This document shows, one piece after another, positions 49,991 to 57,820 of a DNA stretch of 64,000 bases. The notes beneath the pieces were generated by a model. The model searched no databases. It was not told the origin of the DNA and was given only the letters and a program-made list of their open reading frames with translations. The first letter of the stretch is position 1. Each line of letters starts with the position of its first letter. Source of the DNA: CAVVNP01 sp963800235 (GTDB taxonomy: Bacteria; Actinomycetota; Acidimicrobiia; Acidimicrobiales; Iamiaceae); assembly GCA_963800235.1 (NCBI GenBank), contig CAWDAD010000001.1, positions 186,001 to 250,000 of the forward strand. Direction: 5' to 3'. Position numbers and translations under genes: made by a program.

Positions 49991-50452
49991 ATGACCTGCA
50001 GCAGCTGCGGACACGAGAACCTCCCCGGATCGAGGTTCTGCTCGTCCTGCGGCGCTCCGCTGCCGACCGACCCCGACGAGCGCACGCTCAGCCTCACGGT
50101 CGACCCGAGCACCGGCGAGCAGGTGGCCGTCGAGCCCGCCGACCTCACCGGGGCCGGCCTGCTCGTCGTCACCCGCGGGCCCAACAGCGGCTCGAAGTTC
50201 GAGATCGAGCAGCGGGTCACGACCCTCGGGCGCCACCCCGACAGCGACATCTTCCTCGACGACGTCACGGTGTCGCGGCGCCACGTCGAGATCACCCGTG
50301 ACGGCGAGTCCTTCACCGTCGCCGACGCCGGCTCCCTCAACGGCACCTACCTCAACCGCGAGCGCATCGAGAAGGCGGCGTTGTCCTCGGGCGACGAGCT
50401 GCAGGTGGGCACCTTCCGCCTCCTCTTCCTGACCGGCGACGCCGAGGGCTGA
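49991..50452 (+). CDS. FHA-domain protein with N-terminal zinc ribbon (GarA-like position)
   Basis: 153 residues. An N-terminal zinc ribbon (MTCSSCGHENLPGS, FCSSCGAPLP) is followed by a linker and an FHA domain: TLGRHPDSDIFLDDVTVSRRHVEI, then AGSLNGTYLNRERIE, with the phosphothreonine-binding Arg, Ser and Asn in place. In mycobacteria the gene here is garA, whose FHA domain binds and controls 2-oxoglutarate enzymes under PknB/PknG. GarA's phosphorylated ETTS motif is not visible, and the zinc ribbon replaces that N-terminus, so its regulation probably differs. It lies 5 bases after gcvH and 1 base before the MerR gene. Confidence 0.85.
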   Translation: MTCSSCGHENLPGSRFCSSCGAPLPTDPDERTLSLTVDPSTGEQVAVEPADLTGAGLLVVTRGPNSGSKFEIEQRVTTLGRHPDSDIFLDDVTVSRRHVEITRDGESFTVADAGSLNGTYLNRERIEKAALSSGDELQVGTFRLLFLTGDAEG

Positions 50453-50453
50453 G

Positions 50454-51344
50454 GTGGCCGAGCACTCCCATCTCTCGATCGGCGAGGTCCTGTCCCTGCT
50501 CCAGGACGAGTTCCCCGACGTCACCATCTCCAAGATCCGCTTCCTCGAGAGCCAGGGGCTGCTCGACCCGGAGCGGACCCCGTCCGGCTACCGCAAGTTC
50601 TACGCCGAGGACATCGACCGGCTGCGGTGGATCCTCACCGAGCAGCGGGAGCACTTCCTGCCGCTGAAGGTGATCAAGGACCGGCTCGAGGAGCACGGCC
50701 CCGGCGTGCCGCCACCGACGGCGGCACCCGCCGGACCCCCCTCCACCGACCCGTCGTCCGCGCCCGGCGAGGACGATCAGGCGCCCACCGACGGGCGGCC
50801 CGTCGACCCGCGGGGCGAGGTCGACGCCTCGACCGGGACCCTCCCGATCTGGATGGCCGACGTGGCCCGGGAGCAGGCGGCGAGGAAGGCGGCCGCCATC
50901 GGCCGCAGCCAGCCCGACGTCGGCACGACCCGACCCAGCCCGCTCGACGCCGGCCCCACCGCGGTCACCCTGACCCGGTCGGAGCTGGCCCACGCCAGCG
51001 GCCTCACCGACCACCAGATCGGCGAGCTCGAGCAGTACGGGCTGCTGGGCGCCCAGCACATCGGCGACGACGAGGTCTACGACGGCAACGGCCTGGTGGT
51101 CAGCCAGAAGGCAGCCGCCCTGTTCGACCGGGGGCTGTCGGCGCGCCACCTCCGGGCGTTCAAGCTGGCCGCCGACCGGGAGGCGGCCCTGTTCGAGCAG
51201 CTGGTCATGCCGCTGCTCAAGCAGCGCAACGCCGAGGGCCGCGCCCGGGCGGTCACCGAGCTGGCCGAGCTGACCGCCCTCACCGAGGCGCTCCACGCCG
51301 CCCTGCTGCGAACCGCGCTGCGGGGCCACCTGCACCAGACCTGA
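50454..51344 (+). CDS. ftsR: MerR-family regulator, FtsR type
   Basis: A 296-residue MerR-like regulator at the position of mycobacterial Rv1828/FtsR. The winged helix reads LSIGEVLSLLQDEFPDVTIS then KIRFLESQGLLDPERTPSGY. A Pro/Ala/Asp-rich spacer occupies about residues 82-130. The C-terminal region begins LTRSELAHASGLTDHQIGEL and contains FDRGLSARHLRAFKLAADRE. FtsR homologues activate ftsZ and affect cell division. The GTG start is 1 base after the FHA gene, so the gcvH-FHA-MerR genes form one transcript. The symbol is given by synteny and architecture. Confidence 0.8.
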   Translation: MAEHSHLSIGEVLSLLQDEFPDVTISKIRFLESQGLLDPERTPSGYRKFYAEDIDRLRWILTEQREHFLPLKVIKDRLEEHGPGVPPPTAAPAGPPSTDPSSAPGEDDQAPTDGRPVDPRGEVDASTGTLPIWMADVAREQAARKAAAIGRSQPDVGTTRPSPLDAGPTAVTLTRSELAHASGLTDHQIGELEQYGLLGAQHIGDDEVYDGNGLVVSQKAAALFDRGLSARHLRAFKLAADREAALFEQLVMPLLKQRNAEGRARAVTELAELTALTEALHAALLRTALRGHLHQT

Positions 51345-51369
51345 CTCCGGTCGGCAGGGGTCCGACAAC

Positions 51370-51375
51370 TATCGT
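51370..51375 (+). promoter_or_regulatory. -10 element TATCGT before the YVTN lipoprotein
   Basis: TATCGT lies 7 bases before GTG 51383 and supports that start. Confidence 0.55.
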
Positions 51376-51382
51376 CGCCCCG

Positions 51383-52645
51383 GTGCCCTTGCTGACTCCC
51401 CGGTCCGCCCGCACCCGCCGCCGCTGGCAGGTGATCCCCGCCGTGGTGGCGAGCCTGGCCCTGGTGGTCGGCTGCAGCTCGGGGAGCACCTCCTCGTCCT
51501 CCAAGGCGGCGCCGACCTCGCCGTCGGCCTCGACGCCCGGACGGTCCGACACCCGCTCCTCGGCCATCTCGGTGCCCAAGGGGGTGCCGCCGGTGCCGGA
51601 CGCCACCAACATCTACAGCGAGACCACCGCCGGCAAGGTCAGCCCCGCCCTGAAGGGCGACCTGAACCGCATCTACGTGCCGAACCGCGGCGACAACACC
51701 GTGTCGGTGATCGACCCGAGCACCAACCAGGTGGTCGACCACTTCGACGTCGGCCTCGACCCCCAGCACATCGTTCCCTCGTGGGACCTGCGGACCCTGT
51801 GGGTGACCAACAACGCCGAGGGCACCGACCAGGGCAGCCTCACGCCCATCGACCCCCGCACCGGCAAGCCGGGCCAGGCCATCCCGGTCGACGATCCGTA
51901 CAACCTGTACTTCACGCCCGACGGCACGTCGGCCATCGTCGTGGCCGAGGCCAAGCTGCGCCTCGACTTCCGCGACCCGCACACCATGGCCCTGCAGTCC
52001 TCGCTGCCGGTGCCCGGGTGCGCCGGCGTGAACCACGCCGACACCACCATCGACAGCCGCTACATGATCTTCACCTGCGAGTTCGGCGGCGGCCTGGCCA
52101 AGATCGACCTGCAGCAGAAGTCGGTGGTCGGCTACCTGAAGCTGAGCGGCCGTGGCGGCATGCCCCAGGACGTCCGCTCCTCGCCGGACGGCAAGACCTT
52201 CTACGTGGCCGACATGATGGCCGGCGGTGTCTACCTGATCGACCCCGTCACCTTCACCGAGACCGGCTTCATCCCGACCGGCATCGGCACCCACGGCCTG
52301 TACCCGAGCCGCGACGGCACCAAGCTCTACGTGGCCAACCGGGGCTTCGACCACCTGGCCGGCACCACCCCCGGCGGGCCCGGCAGCGTGTCGGTGATCG
52401 ACTTCGCCACCAACAAGGTCGTCGCCACCTGGCCCATCCCCGGCGGCGGCAGCCCGGACATGGGCAACGTCAGCGCCGACGGCACGCGGCTCTGGCTGTC
52501 GGGCCGCTACGACGACGTCGCCTACTCGATCGACACCACCGACGGCGCCGTGGTCAAGATCCCCGTCGGCAAGGAGCCCCACGGCCTCACCGTGTGGCCC
52601 CAGCCGGGCCGCTACAGCCTGGGTCACACCGGCAACATGCGCTGA
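51383..52645 (+). CDS. Lipoprotein with YVTN/YncE-type beta-propeller
   Basis: A 420-residue lipoprotein. The signal peptide ends at VVGC followed by a Ser/Thr-rich stalk (GSTSSSSKAAPTSPSAST). The rest is a seven-bladed propeller of YVTN type: LNRIYVPNRGDNTVSVIDPS, LRTLWVTNNAEGTDQG, KTFYVADMMAGGVYLIDPV, TKLYVANRGFDHLAG and TRLWLSGRYDDVAYSIDT. A CxxxxxxxxxC arrangement (PGCAGVNHADTT, FTCEFGGG) may form a disulfide or metal site. Similar proteins occur in quinoprotein and surface pathways; the function here is unknown. It is inserted between the FtsR-type and BFN genes, which are neighbours in mycobacteria. Confidence 0.8.
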   Translation: MPLLTPRSARTRRRWQVIPAVVASLALVVGCSSGSTSSSSKAAPTSPSASTPGRSDTRSSAISVPKGVPPVPDATNIYSETTAGKVSPALKGDLNRIYVPNRGDNTVSVIDPSTNQVVDHFDVGLDPQHIVPSWDLRTLWVTNNAEGTDQGSLTPIDPRTGKPGQAIPVDDPYNLYFTPDGTSAIVVAEAKLRLDFRDPHTMALQSSLPVPGCAGVNHADTTIDSRYMIFTCEFGGGLAKIDLQQKSVVGYLKLSGRGGMPQDVRSSPDGKTFYVADMMAGGVYLIDPVTFTETGFIPTGIGTHGLYPSRDGTKLYVANRGFDHLAGTTPGGPGSVSVIDFATNKVVATWPIPGGGSPDMGNVSADGTRLWLSGRYDDVAYSIDTTDGAVVKIPVGKEPHGLTVWPQPGRYSLGHTGNMR

Positions 52646-52723
52646 GCCGGAGCCGCCCGTTCCGGGGCGTCGCCGGCCGCCACGCCGGTCCCGGCCGAGC
52701 GGATGGAGGCCTCGGACGGGCGG

Positions 52724-52729
52724 TAGGGT
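52724..52729 (+). promoter_or_regulatory. -10 element TAGGGT before the BFN gene
   Basis: TAGGGT lies 8 bases before ATG 52738. Leaderless spacing. Confidence 0.55.
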
Positions 52730-52737
52730 GCGAGGCG

Positions 52738-53229
52738 ATGTCGGAGATGGAGCTCGTCGGGGTGCGGGTCGAGAAGCCGACCAACACGCCCATCGCCCTC
52801 CTCCGTGAACGGGAGGGTTCCGGCCGCCTGCTGCCGATCTTCATCGGGGGCCCCGAGGCGACCGCCATCGCCTTCGCCGTCGAGGAGGTCGTGACGCCGC
52901 GGCCCATGACCCACGACCTGATGCAGAGGGTCCTCGACGACCTCGGTGCCAGCCTCGAGCGCATCGACATCACCGACCTCCGCGAGGGCACCTTCTACGC
53001 CGAGCTGGTCCTGCACGCCGCCGACGGGGTGCACCGGGTGTCGAGCCGACCCTCCGACGCCATCGCCCTCGCCCTGCGCACCGGGTCGCCGATCTTCGCG
53101 GCCGACGAGGTGCTCGACGAGGCCGGCTACGTCGAGGCCCAGCCCGACGAGGAGCCCGCCGACGAAGAGGTCGTCGAGCAGTTCAAGGAGTTCATCGACT
53201 CGGTGAACCCCGAGGACTTCGCCTCCTGA
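52738..53229 (+). CDS. BFN-domain (DUF151) protein, bifunctional-nuclease family
   Basis: A 163-residue protein matching Rv1829-type BFN proteins. MELVGVRVEKPTNTPIALLR, LLPIFIGGPEATAIAFAVEE and MTHDLMQRVLDDLG are followed by SSRPSDAIALALRTGSPIFA. A tail of acidic residues and EFIDSVNPEDFAS closes it. Plant and archaeal members have nuclease activity; the bacterial role is unsettled. In M. tuberculosis it sits between the two MerR genes, as here, although a membrane-protein gene has been added after it. A second ATG at 52747 is possible. Confidence 0.87.
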   Translation: MSEMELVGVRVEKPTNTPIALLREREGSGRLLPIFIGGPEATAIAFAVEEVVTPRPMTHDLMQRVLDDLGASLERIDITDLREGTFYAELVLHAADGVHRVSSRPSDAIALALRTGSPIFAADEVLDEAGYVEAQPDEEPADEEVVEQFKEFIDSVNPEDFAS

Positions 53230-53271
53230 CCGTGGCCACGACCTGACCCGACGCTCGGCCCGGGCCCGCCC

Positions 53272-54675
53272 ATGAGCACCGGCACGGCGCGGGGTGCGCC
53301 GACCCGCCGGTCACCGCCCGAGCGCGCCGGCTCCGAGACGGCCGCGCCCGACGGTCCGACCACCCGACAGGCCCGGTCGGTGATCGGCGCGCTCGTCGCC
53401 GGGAACCTCCTGGTGGTCGTGCCCTACCTGCTCGACGGACCGGGCTTCTTCGTGGACGACTGGCGGGTGCTCGGGCGCCTCCACGAGGTCGGTGTCCTGC
53501 GGGCGGCCGAGTGGGGGAAGCTGGCGAGCCGTCCGGGGGCGTGGGTCGTCGACACGATCCTCTACGGCACGCTGCGCGAGCACCTGCTGCCCTGGGTCCT
53601 GGCGCTGGCGGTGCTCGATGCCGCGGCGACCGTCGCCGTCTACCTGCTGCTCCGCCGGTTCGTCGGCTGGCGCACGGCCGCGGCGGTGGCCGGGCTCTGG
53701 GTCGTGCTGCCCGACCACACCTCGCTGCGCACCTTGCCGAACGCCGCGCCGATCGTGGTCGCGCTGCTCCTCCTCGCCGTCGGGCTGCTCCTCGTCGACG
53801 ACGACCGGCCGGTCCTCGGCGCCCTGGTGCTCTGCGCCGGGGCCTCTTGCTACGAGGCGACGTTCGTGCCCGGTCTGCTCGGGTTCCTCGCGCTGCACGT
53901 CCGATCCGGACGGGGGACTCCCCGCACGCTGCGGCGTGGCATCGCCCTGTTCGTGCTCACCGCCGCCGGGTTGGCCCTCCATCCGACGTACGCCATCGAT
54001 CTCGCCGACCGCGGGCCGGCGGGCCCGCTCCTGCCCGCCCACGTCGGCGCCGGCCTGACGGCCTCGCCCCGGCTGGCCACCGTCCTGACCGTCGTCGCCG
54101 GCGTCGCCGCGGTCGCCGGAGCAGTCGAGTGGTGGCGGGGCGACCGGGCGCGGGGGTCCGGTCCGTGGCTGATGGCCGCCGGAGCGGTGGTCGCGGCCTC
54201 GGGCCTGGTGGCCTTCGCCTTCAAGCTCCCGCAGGAGCCGAGAGGCATCGCCGACCGGGCCTTCGTGGTCTCGTCGGTGGGCTCGGCCCTCTTCTGGGTT
54301 GGCGTCGCCAAGCTGGTGCGGCGTCGGTCGCGGCTGGCGACGGTCCTCGTCGGCACCGCCTTCCTGGTCGTGCTCCTGGTCGCCGACGTGACCTTCCAGC
54401 GCGACTGGAGCAGATCCGGCGCCGACGCCCGGGCCCTCCTGCGCGACGTCGAGCGGTGCTACCCGGCCGGGCCGCCATCGCAGCTCACCGTCGGCCCGGC
54501 GGCCCGGTACCGGGGAGGGGTCCGCAGCCTCCACGACTTCTTCGTGCCCGAGGCCGCCGTGGCCGAGCTGGGGCACCCCGTGCGGTTCCACCTGGCCGAG
54601 ACGGAGGCGGACTGGCGGAAGGTCCCGGTCCGCGACCGGGTGACGTGGACGCGCATCCTCAGCGGGTGCCCCTGA
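53272..54675 (+). CDS. Polytopic membrane protein, possible GT-C-type glycosyltransferase
   Basis: A 467-residue membrane protein I do not recognise. After a Pro/Arg-rich cytoplasmic N-terminus of about 35 residues come about ten hydrophobic helices (VIGALVAGNLLVVVPYLL, LPWVLALAVLDAAATVAVYL, VALLLLAVGLLLV, LATVLTVVAGVAAVAGAV). A soluble extracellular or C-terminal domain of about 80 residues follows. An early GFFVDDWRVLGR places two aspartates in the first external loop, as GT-C enzymes do, which is the basis for the suggestion. Base composition is slightly less extreme than in neighbours. It is an addition to the mycobacterial-type gene order. Confidence 0.5.
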   Translation: MSTGTARGAPTRRSPPERAGSETAAPDGPTTRQARSVIGALVAGNLLVVVPYLLDGPGFFVDDWRVLGRLHEVGVLRAAEWGKLASRPGAWVVDTILYGTLREHLLPWVLALAVLDAAATVAVYLLLRRFVGWRTAAAVAGLWVVLPDHTSLRTLPNAAPIVVALLLLAVGLLLVDDDRPVLGALVLCAGASCYEATFVPGLLGFLALHVRSGRGTPRTLRRGIALFVLTAAGLALHPTYAIDLADRGPAGPLLPAHVGAGLTASPRLATVLTVVAGVAAVAGAVEWWRGDRARGSGPWLMAAGAVVAASGLVAFAFKLPQEPRGIADRAFVVSSVGSALFWVGVAKLVRRRSRLATVLVGTAFLVVLLVADVTFQRDWSRSGADARALLRDVERCYPAGPPSQLTVGPAARYRGGVRSLHDFFVPEAAVAELGHPVRFHLAETEADWRKVPVRDRVTWTRILSGCP

Positions 54676-54779
54676 GGCAGCCACCACCGCGCGGGCGCGG
54701 GACACTCGGCACGGGCACGGAGCCCGCCCGACCTCGACCTGACGTGGACCTTGACGTCGACGTCGACCAGAGGTGGATG

Positions 54780-54808
54780 TTGACGCCGGGGCAGGCCCGC
54801 CCTACGTT
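54780..54808 (+). promoter_or_regulatory. -35/-10 promoter TTGACG-17-TACGTT of the second MerR gene
   Basis: TTGACG (54780-54785) and TACGTT (54803-54808) are exactly 17 bases apart. The start codon is about 120 bases further on, so unlike most genes here this one has a leader. Confidence 0.6.
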
Positions 54809-54817
54809 GTCACAACG
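54805..54817. promoter_or_regulatory. Palindrome CGTTGT-C-ACAACG overlapping the -10 element
   Basis: A perfect 6-1-6 inverted repeat covers the end of the -10 hexamer. It is a likely operator for the MerR protein encoded downstream or for FtsR. Confidence 0.55.
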
Positions 54818-54928
54818 CCGTAGTTTCACCGCTGTCGTCGGCCGGCCCCAGGGGTTCGGCCGGACCGGCGGACCGGAGCGTCGGCCCGTGCCGGCGATCC
54901 GGCACGGCACCCGTGGAGAGGGGCAGTC

Positions 54929-55393
54929 GTGGACGAGGGCTACAGCGGCAAGCGGGCGGCGGAGATCGTCGGCATCAGCTACCGGCAGCTCGACTACTGG
55001 GCCCGCACCGACCTGGTGCGGCCCACGCTGGCCGACGCCCGCGGCAGCGGCACCCGCCGGCGCTACTCCTACCGCGACCTGCTCGAGCTGAAGGTCATCA
55101 AGACCCTGCTCGATGCCGGGATCCGCCTCGAGTCGGTGCGCAGCGCCTTCGAGTACCTGCGCCAGAACCTGGGCGAGGACGTGGCCAGCGCCCAGCTGGT
55201 GATCTCCGGCAGCAGCGCCGTGCTCGTCCGGGACGGCACCGAGCTCATCGACGTGGTGAACCGCGGCCAGGGGGTGCTCAACCTGCTGCCGCTCGGCAAC
55301 GTGCAGGCCGAGCTCGACGCCGCCATCGTCGAGCTGGACACCGGTCGGGTCGGACGCGAGGCGGCCTCGGTCGTCGCCGACGCCGGAGGCTGA
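54929..55393 (+). CDS. Small MerR-family regulator (Rv1830 type)
   Basis: A 154-residue MerR regulator. The winged-helix DNA-binding part reads YSGKRAAEIVGISYRQLDYW then ARTDLVRPTLADARGSGTRR and SYRDLLELKVIKTLLDAGIR. The C-terminal 80 residues (QLVISGSSAVLVRDGTELID) form a compact domain rather than a classic effector domain. It corresponds in position and size to Rv1830, an essential regulator in mycobacteria. The GTG start lies about 120 bases downstream of a strong promoter containing a palindrome, which suggests autoregulation. The first MerR gene of the pair lies 3.6 kb upstream. Confidence 0.85.
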   Translation: MDEGYSGKRAAEIVGISYRQLDYWARTDLVRPTLADARGSGTRRRYSYRDLLELKVIKTLLDAGIRLESVRSAFEYLRQNLGEDVASAQLVISGSSAVLVRDGTELIDVVNRGQGVLNLLPLGNVQAELDAAIVELDTGRVGREAASVVADAGG

Positions 55394-55448
55394 CCGGCCC
55401 GCCGTCCGCCGTCGCCCGGCCCCGGACCGGCGTCGAGGTGACGGCCCC

Positions 55449-55454
55449 TAGATT
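55449..55454 (+). promoter_or_regulatory. -10 element TAGATT before gcvT
   Basis: TAGATT lies 6 bases before GTG 55461. Leaderless spacing. Confidence 0.6.
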
Positions 55455-55460
55455 CGCCCC

Positions 55461-56519
55461 GTGGCCCTGCGCACCTCGCCCCTCGATCCCCAGCACCGCG
55501 CCCTCGGCGCCAAGCTCGTCCCCTTCGGGGGCTGGGACATGCCCCTCGCCTACGCCGACGGCACCCTGGCCGAGCACAGGGCCTGCCGGACCGGGGCGGC
55601 CGCCTTCGACGTGAGCCACCTGGGCACGGTGCGGGTCACCGGCGCCGACGCCCGCGAGCGCCTCCAGGCGGCGTTCAGCAACGACCTGGGCAAGATCGGC
55701 CCCGGTCGGGCGCAGTACACCCACCTGCTCGACGCCGAGGACGCCTCGGTGCTCGACGACATCATCGTCTGGTGGGTGTCGGAGCAGCACTTCGACGTCA
55801 TGCCGAACGCCTCCAACACCGAGCGGGTCCTCGCCGCCCTGGGCGACGGCGCCGTCGACGTCACCGCCGGTCGGGCCATCGTCGCCCTCCAAGGACCGGG
55901 TGCCCGAGCCCGGGTGGAGACCTTCGCACCGGCGTTGGCGGCTGTCGGGCGGTTCCGGGTCGCCGAGGTCGACTGGAACGGGGTCGGGCTGGTGGTGGCC
56001 GGCACCGGCTACACCGGCGAGGACGGCATCGAGGTCGCCGTCCCGGCCGATGCGGCGGCCGACGTGTGGGATGCCGCGCTCGACGCCGGCTTCACGCCGG
56101 CGGGCCTCGGCGCCCGCGACACCCTGCGCCTCGAGGCGGGGCTGCCGCTGCACGGTCACGAGCTGGGACCGGGCATCACCCCGCTGCAGGCCGGGCTGGG
56201 GTGGGTCGTGAGCTGGGACAAGGGCGACTTCGTCGGTCGTGGCCCGCTGCTGGCCGAGAAGGAGCGGGGTCCCGACCGCCGGCTGCGGGGGCTGGTGGTC
56301 GACGGGCGCCGTCCGCCCCGTGCCGGGCAGGCGGTGGTGCACGACGGCGCACCGGTGGGGGTGGTGACGAGCGGCAACTTCTCTCCGATGCTCGAGCACG
56401 GCATCGCCCTGGCCCTGTGCGACACGGGCGTCGAGCCGGGGGCCGAGGTCGGCATCGACCAGCGCGGCACGGCGGTGCCGGCGCGGGTCGTCACCCCGCC
56501 GTTCTGGCCCCGCCGCTGA
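55461..56519 (+). CDS. gcvT: Glycine cleavage system T protein (aminomethyltransferase)
   Basis: GcvT transfers the one-carbon unit from the H protein to tetrahydrofolate and releases ammonia. The 352-residue protein has LGAKLVPFGGWDMPLAYADG, AAFDVSHLGTVRVTGADARE, VALQGPGARARVETFAP, GTGYTGEDGIEVAVP, ARDTLRLEAGLPLHGHEL and VTSGNFSPMLEHGIALAL. The folate-site Asp in SHL...D...LDD is present (DASVLDDIIVW). Length is normal. It is predicted leaderless and is not under the riboswitch that precedes gcvP. Confidence 0.95.
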   Translation: MALRTSPLDPQHRALGAKLVPFGGWDMPLAYADGTLAEHRACRTGAAAFDVSHLGTVRVTGADARERLQAAFSNDLGKIGPGRAQYTHLLDAEDASVLDDIIVWWVSEQHFDVMPNASNTERVLAALGDGAVDVTAGRAIVALQGPGARARVETFAPALAAVGRFRVAEVDWNGVGLVVAGTGYTGEDGIEVAVPADAAADVWDAALDAGFTPAGLGARDTLRLEAGLPLHGHELGPGITPLQAGLGWVVSWDKGDFVGRGPLLAEKERGPDRRLRGLVVDGRRPPRAGQAVVHDGAPVGVVTSGNFSPMLEHGIALALCDTGVEPGAEVGIDQRGTAVPARVVTPPFWPRR

Positions 56520-56538
56520 GGTCGGTCGCGCCTGCGGT

Positions 56539-57750
56539 TCAGGCGGGCCGGGGTCCGGTGTAGTCGACCCGGGCCCGCATGAAGGTGGGCTGGTCGAACT
56601 GCTCGATGGCGTGGGCCACCCAGCCGGCGCTGCGGGCCAGGGCGAAGATCGCCTCGCCCGAGCCGGGGGGCATGTCGCTGCAGAAGGTCACCGCCGCCAG
56701 GGCGGTGTCCACGTTCGGCGGCGGAAGGCCCCGCGCCGCCGCCGAGTCGAGCACCGCCCGCACCGTGGCCAGCCGGTCGCCAGGGGGGTCGAGCCGGTCG
56801 AGGTCCCGGAGCAGCGCCGCCGCCCGGGGGTCGCCGTCGGGGTAGAGGGCGTGGCCGAACCCCCGGTGGCCGCCGTCGCCGTCGAGTCGGCCGTCGAGGG
56901 CGGGGGCCACGCCGAGGCGCGCGGCGTCGCGCAGCGTGGTCTCGAGGACGAGCGAGGCGCCTCCGTGCCGGGTGCCGCCGATGACGTTCAGCCCCGCCCC
57001 GATCACCTCGTGGACGTCGGCGCGGACCATGGCCGCCATCCGGACCGCGAGGGTGGAGCTGGCCAGCTCGTGGTCGGCCAGCAGCCCGAGGGCGGTGTCG
57101 AGCAGGTCGATGCGGGCCGGTGTCCGCGGCAGGCGCGTCAGCCGGGTCCAGAGCACCTCGGCCATCGTCCGGGCCGGCTCGACCCGGCGGGCGGCCCGGC
57201 GGTCGGCACGGGGCAGGCCGTGGGCGAGCAGGCGCAGGAGGTGGCGGGCGGCGGGCACCACCGACTCGACGGCGGTGTCGTGGCGCGACCCTTCGGCGGC
57301 CGCCACGGCGGCGATGATCCGGAACCGGTCGAGCGGCAGGCAGCGGGGGGAGAGCGGCTGCTGGGCGGCGAGCACGCGGTCGAGGGCGTCGCCGTCGAAG
57401 GGCCAGCTCGTGGCGTCCGGCCACTCGCCGAGCCACAGCCACTCGGCGACCTCCTCGAAGCGGTGGGCGGTGGCCGCCCCGACCGCGTCGACGCCCCGGA
57501 AGCTCAGCCGCCCGTCGGCGATGAGCGTCAGCGCCGAGGGGAACACCAGGGCCGGCAGGCTCCGGCCGCGACGGCTGGATCGGGCCAGTCGCTCCACGTC
57601 GCGGAGGTCGAAGGTGCTCGCCCCACCGGGGTGGCGTTGCCGGTCGATCACGCCCCGGCTGACGTAGGCGTACAGCGTCTCGGGCTTCACCCCGAGCCGG
57701 GCGGCGGCGTCGGCGGTGGTGATCCGCCTCCCGGTCGCAGGTGGAGTCAT
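56539..57750 (-). CDS. Citrate-synthase-family enzyme with N-terminal DNA-binding (MerR/excisionase-type) helix-turn-helix
   Basis: 403 residues. Residues 8-65 form a HTH_17/MerR-like domain: ITTADAAARLGVKPETLYAY, VSRGVIDRQRHPGGASTFDL. The remainder is a citrate-synthase domain that keeps the active-site residues. These are the His of LLADHELASSTLAVRM, the His of GGTRHGGASLVLE, the His of RGFGHALYPDGDPRA, the Asp of NVDTALAAVTF and the Arg of FALARSAGWVAHAIEQ. Such fusions are known in actinobacteria but their role is unclear: an enzyme, or a regulator that uses the synthase fold to sense acetyl-CoA or oxaloacetate. ATG 57750 opens the HTH domain; a GTG/ATG further up is less likely. Confidence 0.8.
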   Translation of the reverse strand: MTPPATGRRITTADAAARLGVKPETLYAYVSRGVIDRQRHPGGASTFDLRDVERLARSSRRGRSLPALVFPSALTLIADGRLSFRGVDAVGAATAHRFEEVAEWLWLGEWPDATSWPFDGDALDRVLAAQQPLSPRCLPLDRFRIIAAVAAAEGSRHDTAVESVVPAARHLLRLLAHGLPRADRRAARRVEPARTMAEVLWTRLTRLPRTPARIDLLDTALGLLADHELASSTLAVRMAAMVRADVHEVIGAGLNVIGGTRHGGASLVLETTLRDAARLGVAPALDGRLDGDGGHRGFGHALYPDGDPRAAALLRDLDRLDPPGDRLATVRAVLDSAAARGLPPPNVDTALAAVTFCSDMPPGSGEAIFALARSAGWVAHAIEQFDQPTFMRARVDYTGPRPA

Positions 57751-57760
57751 CGTCCACCCG

Positions 57761-57813
57761 CCTTGACGTTGATCACACCTCAAGATTGATCAACGTGGCC
57801 GTCGGTGTCAAGG
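57761..57813. promoter_or_regulatory. Nested perfect palindromes between the divergent citrate-synthase genes
   Basis: Inner arms acgttgatca (57766-57775) and tgatcaacgt (57787-57796) are exact reverse complements with an 11-base spacer. Outer arms ccttgac (57761-57767) and gtcaagg (57807-57813) are also exact. TTGAC hexamers suited to -35 boxes lie in the outer arms on both strands; on the minus strand TTGACA-17-CAATCT can be read. A strong candidate operator for the HTH-citrate-synthase protein. Confidence 0.65.
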
Positions 57814-57820
57814 TCGGGCC

